Positions 9,922 through 16,722 of a DNA stretch of 64,000 nt are shown here, piece after piece. Source of the stretch: Thioalkalivibrio sp. ALJT (GTDB taxonomy: Bacteria > Pseudomonadota > Gammaproteobacteria > Ectothiorhodospirales > Ectothiorhodospiraceae); NCBI RefSeq assembly GCF_000381825.1, contig NZ_KB907122.1, positions 248,001-312,000 of the forward strand. The letters are read 5' to 3'. Made by a program: the position numbers and the translations under genes. A model generated the notes under the pieces. It saw only the letters and a list, made by a program, of their open reading frames with translations. It was not told the origin of the DNA and did no database searches. How positions within the stretch are numbered: the first letter of the stretch is position 1; each line of letters starts with the position of its first letter.

Positions 9922-9944
9922 CGGCCCGCCGGTGATGCCGGCCG
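9922..9944 (-). promoter_or_regulatory. Candidate S6:S18 leader hairpin upstream of rpsF
   Basis: In the rpsF 5' leader, CGGCC (9940-9944) pairs with GGCCG (9922-9926) around a loop containing CACCGG. Many bacteria carry an rpsF leader structure with a CCG trinucleotide bound by the S6:S18 complex for autoregulation. Position and the presence of CCG agree, but I cannot confirm the full consensus structure by eye. Confidence 0.3.
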
Positions 9945-9977
9945 GGCAGAAAAGCGCAATACCATATACCAGGCCAC

Positions 9978-10005
9978 GCACAACAACAAGCCGCCGGGAG
10001 GCGGC
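9978..10005 (-). terminator. Rho-independent terminator after mksE
   Basis: On the minus strand, GCCGCC-TCCC-GGCGGC (9990-10005) is followed by TTGTTGTTGTG, an imperfect U-rich tract. It lies 31 bases past the mksE stop codon and before the rpsF leader, so it would end the Mks operon transcript and insulate the ribosomal protein genes. Confidence 0.65.
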
Positions 10006-10036
10006 GACCGCCCGGCCGCCTCGGGGCGCGGCCGCA

Positions 10037-10651
10037 TCAGGCGCGCGAGTACTCGTATTCCTCGACCAGCTGCTCGAGAAAGCGCATGCCGGCCGCGCTG
10101 AGGATGTAGCGCGCAGCGCCGGTGCGGAAGGCGAAGTGGCGGGCCACCAGGAAGTCCATGGCCTCGTCCCAGCCCTTGTCGATGCGGGCCGTCGCCAGCA
10201 GGTCGCGGTACTCGGCGTCGGCGGCAAGGGCCTCGAGGTCGTCCTGCGCCAGCCCGGCATCGGGACGCCCGAGATACTGCAGGTCGCGCCCGGTACGCGC
10301 GTAATAGCGGCCGATGAGCAGCAGCACGACCTGCACCTTCAGGGCGTTCTCGTCATGTTCCTCCGACTCGTCGTCGCTCCCCTCGCGCAGGTAGAAGAAC
10401 CCGCCGCGCTCGTCGAACACCAGCTCCAGACCCAGGTGACGATACAGCTCGCGGAAATGCGCGAGGTGGCCGTAGACGACGTTGTACAACGGGTTGTCCT
10501 CGAGCGCGCCGCGGTCGGGGTTGTAGACCTGGCGCAGCAGCACCTGGCCCGCCACCAGCTGGCGGTAGATCGCGGCGCTGTGGTCGGGGTGGATGCCGGC
10601 GAAACCGCGCACCGGCTCAGTCGGCGGCGTGTTGGGCGCGCTCTCGGTCAT
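10037..10651 (-). CDS. mksE: MksE/JetB-like condensin subunit
   Basis: A 204-residue protein matching the MukE/MksE (DUF4194-like) accessory subunit of bacterial condensins. In such complexes it is a winged-helix (KITE) dimer that binds the kleisin. The ATG at 10651 ([10 protein letters not shown]) is used; the frame is open 17 codons further upstream but those codons overlap mksF. It overlaps the end of mksF by 35 bases, indicating translational coupling. An acidic insert ([12 protein letters not shown]) sits in the middle. Last gene of the four-gene operon; part of the Mks/Wadjet system inferred to act against plasmids. Confidence 0.85.
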   Translation of the reverse strand: MTESAPNTPPTEPVRGFAGIHPDHSAAIYRQLVAGQVLLRQVYNPDRGALEDNPLYNVVYGHLAHFRELYRHLGLELVFDERGGFFYLREGSDDESEEHDENALKVQVVLLLIGRYYARTGRDLQYLGRPDAGLAQDDLEALAADAEYRDLLATARIDKGWDEAMDFLVARHFAFRTGAARYILSAAGMRFLEQLVEEYEYSRA

Positions 10652-12047
10652 CGGGGGATGTCTCCAGCAATTGGCGGCGGCGATAGACCCAGGTATCGCC
10701 ATCGGTGGCGGTCAGGGTGCGAAAGCGGTTGAGCACCCGCAGCTCCAGCCCCGGACGCGGCTCGCGCTCCAGGCGCTGCACGCAGGCCAGCAGGTCCGGC
10801 AGCACATAGCCATCGACCACGCCCTCCAGCCGGCCGTGCAGCTCGGCCACCAGGTCGCCGGTGGGGCGCAGTTCCAGCGAGTCGATCCAGGCATACAGCC
10901 GGCGCGAGCGCTCGAGATCCCGACGCGGCCCCTGGCGGCGGGCGGCGACCTCGGGGAGCACGGGCGCCTCGTGGGCGCGGCGCAGGTCGGCCAGGCGCAG
11001 CTCCAGCTCGGAAAACAGCATGCGGTAGTAGCTGGTGGTGGAGCCGAAGGCATAAGGGCGCGGCCGGCCGCGGCGCTTGAGGCCCAGCACGAAGCGGTTG
11101 TCCCGCGCGAATGCCCCGCCATCGAGGCGCGTCCGGCGCAGATCCTGGGTGCGGGTACGGCGGTGGGCCTCCAGCAGGCGCTGGTAGTGATGTTCCATCG
11201 CGTTGTACTGGAGCATCCCGGTGCGCGTCTTGCGCAGGAAGTGATCCACCTCGCGGGCAACCTGCTGGATCGGCTTGTAGGCGGCGTTCAGGCTCAGCCC
11301 GGAGCGGAAGACCTGGTCGGCGGCGGCCAGCTTGTCATGCCGCTCCAGCAGTTGCTGGATGCCGTCGAGGGTCGCGAACAGGTTTTCGCCCTCCTCCAGC
11401 TGCACGTCGCGATTGAGAAAAGCGAGCGTGGGCTTGATGTGGCGCTCGTAGAGATCGGCGATGCGCCCCAGCAGGTCGCCGCGAAAGCGCTGGAATTCCT
11501 CCGGTGCGCGGCTGGCGTCGCCCGAGATGTCGGCCAGATCGCGGCTGATGGCCTGCATGCGCCGGATGTTCTGCCGCACCAGTCCGACCAGGTGGCTCAG
11601 CTGGTCGAACAGGTCGTCCAACAGTTCGGTGTAATCGGGGTCGACGTCGCTGAAACTGGAACCGGCCAGGCGCTGCCGGGCATTCCACAGCCCGACCAGC
11701 CGCCCGCGCAGGCGGGCGTCGGTCAGCTCCTGGTACAGGGATTCGTTGCAGGTGCGCAGCAACCCGATCAGCGCCTCGTGCAGCACCAGACGCCGCTCGC
11801 CGGCTACCTTGTCGGCATCGACCACTAGCCCGCACTGGAACAGGTTGTCGGCACTGAACGCGAGCTCCAGGCGCTGGCGCACGCGGGCATCGCGATCGCG
11901 GGTGTAGCGCCGGACCTCGCGCACCAGTTCGTGCTCGGGGATGTAGCGCACCCCTGCGTGGTCCATGCGCTGGATCAGGGGAAACAGGGCCCCGGCGTGC
12001 TCGAACGCCAGGCGTGTGGTCTCCAGGGTGCTAAAGCGCTTGGCCAT
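10617..12047 (-). CDS. mksF: MksF/JetA-like kleisin subunit of Mks condensin
   Basis: A 476-residue largely helical protein, the MukF/MksF-type kleisin that bridges the SMC heads. The N-terminus (STLETTRLAFEHAGALFPLIQRM) is winged-helix-like, followed by long helices with heptad character. It overlaps the upstream mksB stop codon by 17 bases and the downstream mksE start by 35 bases. No nuclease or ATPase motif is present, as expected for the kleisin role. Family identity rests mainly on size, helical pattern and the neighbours, which together are convincing. Confidence 0.88.
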   Translation of the reverse strand: MAKRFSTLETTRLAFEHAGALFPLIQRMDHAGVRYIPEHELVREVRRYTRDRDARVRQRLELAFSADNLFQCGLVVDADKVAGERRLVLHEALIGLLRTCNESLYQELTDARLRGRLVGLWNARQRLAGSSFSDVDPDYTELLDDLFDQLSHLVGLVRQNIRRMQAISRDLADISGDASRAPEEFQRFRGDLLGRIADLYERHIKPTLAFLNRDVQLEEGENLFATLDGIQQLLERHDKLAAADQVFRSGLSLNAAYKPIQQVAREVDHFLRKTRTGMLQYNAMEHHYQRLLEAHRRTRTQDLRRTRLDGGAFARDNRFVLGLKRRGRPRPYAFGSTTSYYRMLFSELELRLADLRRAHEAPVLPEVAARRQGPRRDLERSRRLYAWIDSLELRPTGDLVAELHGRLEGVVDGYVLPDLLACVQRLEREPRPGLELRVLNRFRTLTATDGDTWVYRRRQLLETSPDDRERAQHAAD

Positions 12048-14973
12048 CGTCCTCTTCCAGCAGGGCGAACTGCTCGTGATCCAGCCACCGGGCCGCCGCC
12101 TCGCCGTGGGTGAACCCCTCGGCCCCGCCCCAGAACACCACTGTGCGCCGCTTGTCGTAGGGCTGACGGGTGTGCATCCGGCCCAGTTCGCAATGGCGCC
12201 CGATCTGGTGAATCAGCTCGCTGCTGGCACTGTGGGTGGCCGCCGCGAACAGGTTGAACCCCTGATGCTGCAGGCGCTCGAGCAATCCGGGGATCTGACC
12301 GACGTCGACGTTGGCGACCTCGTCGAGCACCAGCGGGAACGACAGTGCCACCCCGGGCGCCAGCACGCCCTGCAGCAGGCGCCGCACCAGCTCGAGGTTG
12401 ATCAGCATGGTGGTGGAGGTCGACTGGCTCTTGCTCTCCATGCCGGTCTCGTTGTGCTTGCGCGTGCGGTAGCTGATGCCGGTGATGATCCGGTCCATGG
12501 TCAGGCGACAGCCGTGGCGCGCCCCCTCGGCGGGATCGAAGAACTCGGCCACGAACACCCGCAGGCGTTCGTAGAAGGCATCGGACAGCAACTCGCCGGA
12601 GTACGGGTCCAGGGCCTCGGACTCCTCCACCAGGTTGCGGAAGCGCGGATCGCAATGGATGTCGACGCGGACTTCGGCGAGGTCGTTGATCGCGACTCCC
12701 TCCAGCTCCGTGTTCAGGCGGCGCTGGAAACGCTCGACATGCTCGGCGTTCACCTTCAGCGCCTGGCGGTAGCTGGCGACGCTCTCGTTGTGACTGCCGA
12801 TCCGCTCCTGCAGCAGCCGCCGCTGTTCCGGCAGCTCCGCGAACACCACGCGCAGCTCCTCGAAGGCGGCCGCGAGCACCCCGGCATCCGGGTACTCGTA
12901 GTACAGCGCCTCGGCGTGCTCGACAAGCATCCCGGCCTGCGCGAAGTAGCGCAGCGCTTCGAGGATCTCGCGGCGGCGCAGCTCGAGATCCTCGAGATCC
13001 AGTTCGATCGCATCCAGCCGCTCAGAGGTGATCCCGGCCGCCGGCAGCGGCTCCGCCTCCGCCGTGGCGCCACCCGCCTGGCGCTGCAGCCGCTCGACCC
13101 GTCGCCGCAGCTCCTCCAGCCGCGCCTGGCGCGCCTCCACCGCGCCCAGGGCGCTGCGCGCCTCGGCCAGCCGCGCCCGGGCCTCCTCGCGCCGCTCGCT
13201 GGCCGCGCGCTGCTGCACCTCCAGCTCCTGCTGCTGCTCGCGGCACCCGGCCAGTGCCTGCTCCGCCTCGCGGATGTTGACCTCCGCCGCCGGCAGCTTC
13301 TCCAGCAGTGCCAGCGAGGCCTCGATCTCCGCGACCACGCGCTCCGACTTGCGGATCCGTCCGGGACGATCCAGCGTGCCGGACTGTTCCGGAGAGAGCT
13401 CCGCGAGGCGCGCGCGGCGGGCGTCCAGCTGCTCCTCGAGTGCCGCGCGGCGCGCCTCCGGGTCCTGCCCCGCCGACGCCTGCGCGGCGAAGCTTTCGTC
13501 GAACCAGGCATAGCCCTCCGGGCGCTGCTCCAGCAGCCGCGCGAAGGCCGCCATGACCTCCATCTCCCCCGTCTCCAGCGCGCGGCCCGGGCTGGCCTGC
13601 AGCAGGCGCGGCTGTACCGCGCCCAGGGGTGCGGCCACCGCCTCCGGCAGTTGATGATGCAGCTGCCACCGGGCGCGCCGGGCACGGGCCTCCGCTTCCT
13701 GCAGTTCCTGCTCCAGCCGCTCGATCTGCGCGGCCAGCTGGGTGCGCTGCTGCTCGGCCGCCGCCTCGTTACGCAGGGCATTCAGGTGGCGCGTCTCCTC
13801 CGCCAGCTCCTGTTCGCGCTGCGCGCGCACCTCGTCCAGCGACAGGTCGGCCGGATAGCGCGCACGCAGGGTCTCGCCGTCGCGGCGGACGGCGCTGTAC
13901 TGGTCGAACTGGCGCTGGTGGGTCTCCACGGCCCCCGCCAGTTGCGCAAGCCGGCTGTCGATGTCGCGGCACTCGTCCTCCAGGGTGTCGACCACACCGC
14001 GGTGACTCTCCATCTGCGCGGCCGCCCGCTCGCGCTCGCGTCGCGCCTCCTCCTGGGCCCGGACGAGCCCGGCACCGAACGCCGCGAAGGCCTCCCGCGC
14101 CCCGGCCTTCTCGCGAAATTCGTGGTAGTGCGCGGCCAGCTGGTCGAAGCGGCGGCGTTCCTTCTCCATCCGCGTCAGGTGCTCGTGCTCCTTCTTCAGC
14201 TGCTGGTGGCGCTGCAGGAACTGGTCGATGTCGAGGTCGAGGGCATCGCTGGAAAACTTCTTGTCGGCCTCGACGATGCTGGCTACGGCCCGCGCCATCG
14301 CGGCCTCGTCGGCACGCATCTCGAACAGCAGCAGGATCAGCGTGCGCAGCGATTCGACGCTGCGGTCGTCCGCATCCGCCAGCGGCAGCACGCTGTAGCG
14401 CATCGCGTCGTCCGACATCAGGTCGCTGGCGTACAGCAGGGAACGCAGGCGGTCGCGGTCCTGGGCGAACAGGACATCGCGCGGTGCCATCCGGCGCACC
14501 GCCTCGGAGACCGTCTTCACCGACAGCTCCGGCACCGCGCGCCCGATCCCGTCGGGGTCGTCGTCAGCGCACCAGAACAGCGGTCGCAGGTCGGCCCACG
14601 GCACCGGCGCGAAGATGCGCCCGTAGCCGAGATCGCGGTTGCGATGGAGGATCTGGCAGTGGGTGCCAGCGGGATTGAGCACCTCCATGATCAGGAAGCT
14701 GTGCCGGCTCGGGAAGTAGTGCTGGAAGCTTTCCTCGTTGGTGTAGCCGGTGCCCGAGCGCGAGTTGCGGAAACCGAACTTGCGCTGGCTCTTGCGGAAG
14801 TTGTTCTCCGGCAGCAGGAACAGCCGCAGGGCGTTCAGCAGGCTGGACTTGCCCAGATTGCCGCTGCCCAGCAGCAGGGCATGCCGGTCCACCGGGAGCT
14901 CCACGTAGCAGAAGCCCGCGGAGTCCACCAGCACCAGGCGCCGGATCTCGAAGCGAAACGGGTTGCTGCTCAT
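12031..14973 (-). CDS. mksB: MksB/JetC SMC-like condensin ATPase
   Basis: A 980-residue SMC-like protein. The start is the ATG at 14973 (MSSNPFRFEIRRLVLVDS), preceded by GGGAGAG; the frame remains open upstream but there it overlaps mksG. Walker A is GSGNLGKSS near residue 38. A long coiled-coil region, rich in Glu, Arg and Ala, occupies roughly residues 250-780 with a hinge-like break in the middle. Walker B is FPLVLDEVANVD near the C-terminus, followed by AATHSASS. The region where the ABC signature is expected reads KSQSTSTTM rather than LSGGQ. In characterised Mks/Wadjet systems this ATPase extrudes DNA loops and detects circular plasmid DNA. Confidence 0.93.
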   Translation of the reverse strand: MSSNPFRFEIRRLVLVDSAGFCYVELPVDRHALLLGSGNLGKSSLLNALRLFLLPENNFRKSQRKFGFRNSRSGTGYTNEESFQHYFPSRHSFLIMEVLNPAGTHCQILHRNRDLGYGRIFAPVPWADLRPLFWCADDDPDGIGRAVPELSVKTVSEAVRRMAPRDVLFAQDRDRLRSLLYASDLMSDDAMRYSVLPLADADDRSVESLRTLILLLFEMRADEAAMARAVASIVEADKKFSSDALDLDIDQFLQRHQQLKKEHEHLTRMEKERRRFDQLAAHYHEFREKAGAREAFAAFGAGLVRAQEEARRERERAAAQMESHRGVVDTLEDECRDIDSRLAQLAGAVETHQRQFDQYSAVRRDGETLRARYPADLSLDEVRAQREQELAEETRHLNALRNEAAAEQQRTQLAAQIERLEQELQEAEARARRARWQLHHQLPEAVAAPLGAVQPRLLQASPGRALETGEMEVMAAFARLLEQRPEGYAWFDESFAAQASAGQDPEARRAALEEQLDARRARLAELSPEQSGTLDRPGRIRKSERVVAEIEASLALLEKLPAAEVNIREAEQALAGCREQQQELEVQQRAASERREEARARLAEARSALGAVEARQARLEELRRRVERLQRQAGGATAEAEPLPAAGITSERLDAIELDLEDLELRRREILEALRYFAQAGMLVEHAEALYYEYPDAGVLAAAFEELRVVFAELPEQRRLLQERIGSHNESVASYRQALKVNAEHVERFQRRLNTELEGVAINDLAEVRVDIHCDPRFRNLVEESEALDPYSGELLSDAFYERLRVFVAEFFDPAEGARHGCRLTMDRIITGISYRTRKHNETGMESKSQSTSTTMLINLELVRRLLQGVLAPGVALSFPLVLDEVANVDVGQIPGLLERLQHQGFNLFAAATHSASSELIHQIGRHCELGRMHTRQPYDKRRTVVFWGGAEGFTHGEAAARWLDHEQFALLEEDDGQAL

Positions 14974-15016
14974 CGCCACTCTCCCGGGAAACGCCGCCCC
15001 GGCGGCCACGGCCGCC

Positions 15017-15796
15017 TCAAAGGAGCATCTCCTGTTCCATGAAGCGACGGGTCGCGGAAAACGCCGCCGCCAGGCCATCCAGTTCCAGGTCCTGCGCCCG
15101 CCGGATCGCGCCGGCCAGCGACGCGGTGGAGTCCGGCGGGCGACGGAAACAGGGATGCCAGGGCCGCCAGTCGGCCGGCTGCAGAAACTCCACCGCCGGG
15201 CCCGCGTGTTCCCGCAGCCCGGCATACATCGCCAGCCCGCCGGGGTCGCAGTCGAATGCGCACAGTACCTGCTCGTAGCCGGCCAGCCACTCGCGCACCA
15301 GCGGCCGCAGCACCCGGTTCCCTCCGCCCAGCACCACGTCGGTGCCGGCAGGATCCAGCACCTCGTCGCGGAACCGCGAGGCCAGCTCCAGCATCGCCCG
15401 CGGGCGGAAGAAATTCTCCTCGTTCTCGATCACCAGAGCCCGGCGCTTGCGCTGGAAGCCCTGGCGGCAGATACCCGGCGCGAGGTAGACCACCGCGGGG
15501 CGTTCATCCTCCAGCCCGTGGTGGTGGACCAGCAGATACGACACTGCGGTGTCATGGCGGTGCGAGTCGCCCTGCCGCGCCGCCTCCGCACGGCTGGCCG
15601 GGCGCCGGGCCAAGGCCAGCAGGCGCTCCCAGTCGCCGGCGTCCGGGACCTCGACCTTCCAGCGCCCGCCCACCCGCGTGGTGCGGAACATCCGGCGGTG
15701 CCGGGCGCGCACCTCCTGCGGCAGGCACTTCAGGAAGGCCTCGTAGTTGAGCGCCTCGCCGCGCACGATGCGATCGAGATATCCCTGCAGCGTCAT
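15017..15796 (-). CDS. mksG: MksG/JetD-like TOPRIM nuclease subunit
   Basis: A 259-residue protein with a C-terminal TOPRIM domain: a glutamate motif (VIENEENFF, Glu124 to Glu127) and a DxD motif (FDCDPGG, Asp182 and Asp184), the catalytic pattern of JetD/MksG, the DNA-cleaving subunit of Wadjet. It is shorter than JetD proteins that carry an added N-terminal arm domain. It is the first gene of the operon, 31 bases after rlmB and 43 bases before mksB. The gene order G-B-F-E differs from the F-E-B-G order known in Pseudomonas and from jetABCD. Confidence 0.88.
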   Translation of the reverse strand: MTLQGYLDRIVRGEALNYEAFLKCLPQEVRARHRRMFRTTRVGGRWKVEVPDAGDWERLLALARRPASRAEAARQGDSHRHDTAVSYLLVHHHGLEDERPAVVYLAPGICRQGFQRKRRALVIENEENFFRPRAMLELASRFRDEVLDPAGTDVVLGGGNRVLRPLVREWLAGYEQVLCAFDCDPGGLAMYAGLREHAGPAVEFLQPADWRPWHPCFRRPPDSTASLAGAIRRAQDLELDGLAAAFSATRRFMEQEMLL

Positions 15797-15827
15797 CGCC
15801 GGTCCCGAGTCGTGGTTCCCCGACGGA

Positions 15828-16625
15828 TCAGCCCGGCTGACCCGCCCCCGCAGCGCCGAGCCTCTGGCGCCGGACCTCGAACAGCGTGACCCCGGTCGCC
15901 ACCGAGACGTTCAGGCTCTCCACCGTGCCTTCCATCGGGATGCGGGCAAGGTGATCGCAGGCTTCGCGCGTGAGACGCCGCATGCCTTCGCCTTCGGCCC
16001 CCATCACCAGCACGGTCGGGGGCCGGAGATCGACCTGGTACAGGCTTTGCTGCGCCTCGCCGGCCAACCCGACCGTCCACATGCCGGCATCCTTCAGGCT
16101 GGCCAGGGTCCGGGCGAGATTCCCGACGCTGACCACCGGCACGGTCTCGGCCGCCCCCGAGGCGACCTTGATTGCGGCCGGGGTCAGGGCCGCACTGTGA
16201 TGGCGTGGCATCACCACTGCACCGGCGCCGGCCGCATCCGCCGTGCGCAGACAGGCCCCCAGGTTATGCGGATCGGTCACGCCATCCAGGGCGAGCACCA
16301 GATCGAGGCCATCCCGAACGCGCGCGATCAGGCCCCTTTCGTCGACCACCGGGCGCGGCGTGCAGTGAACGATCACGCCCTGATTCTGGAACCCGGGGTG
16401 GTGCTGATCCAGACGCTCGCGCCCGACCCGTTCGACCGAGATCCCGAGTCCCTGCGCGCGCTGCAGCAGACGCTCCAGCGCCGGCTCCACCGGGTCGGTG
16501 GCCAGTTGCAGGCGCTTGATGCGCTGCGGGGCATGCTGCAGGACGGCCGCGACCGCATGGATCCCGCCGAAGGTCTCGGCCCGGGCGCCCTTGCCGGACT
16601 TGCCACCTTGGCCGCTCCGGCTCAT
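15828..16625 (-). CDS. rlmB: 23S rRNA (guanosine-2'-O-)-methyltransferase RlmB
   Basis: A 265-residue SPOUT-family enzyme that methylates G2251 of 23S rRNA in E. coli. The start is the ATG at 16625 (MSRSGQGGKSGKG). The N-terminal substrate-binding domain begins FGGIHAVAAVLQHAP; the knotted SAM-binding region includes DGVTDPHNLGACLRTADAAG, LVMGAEGEGMRRLT and the C-terminal ESLNVSVATGVTLFE. It lies 97 bases after rnr, the conserved rnr-rlmB pair. Confidence 0.96.
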   Translation of the reverse strand: MSRSGQGGKSGKGARAETFGGIHAVAAVLQHAPQRIKRLQLATDPVEPALERLLQRAQGLGISVERVGRERLDQHHPGFQNQGVIVHCTPRPVVDERGLIARVRDGLDLVLALDGVTDPHNLGACLRTADAAGAGAVVMPRHHSAALTPAAIKVASGAAETVPVVSVGNLARTLASLKDAGMWTVGLAGEAQQSLYQVDLRPPTVLVMGAEGEGMRRLTREACDHLARIPMEGTVESLNVSVATGVTLFEVRRQRLGAAGAGQPG

Positions 16626-16722
16626 GCCCCGCCCCCGGTGCCCGGGAGGCGGTCGCGAGGATCCGGCATCCAGCTGCCAGGGCCCGGCATTGGGCCATGC
16701 CACCGCCGCGCCATGGCCCGAC

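Noticed and set aside
12031-14973. SbcC, RecN or MukB identity for the SMC-like gene
   Set aside because: No SbcD or MukF/MukE set of enteric type is present; the neighbouring kleisin, KITE and TOPRIM genes fit Mks/Wadjet.
11965-15042. A 1025-codon plus-strand frame opposite mksB/mksF
   Set aside because: It is antisense to clearly recognisable SMC and kleisin genes; its Leu/Gln/Arg-rich low complexity follows from reverse-reading coiled-coil codons.
14974-15225. Longer N-terminus for MksB
   Set aside because: The upstream in-frame codons overlap mksG and encode an Arg/Pro-rich stretch; the ATG at 14973 has a good ribosome site and begins the SMC head sequence.
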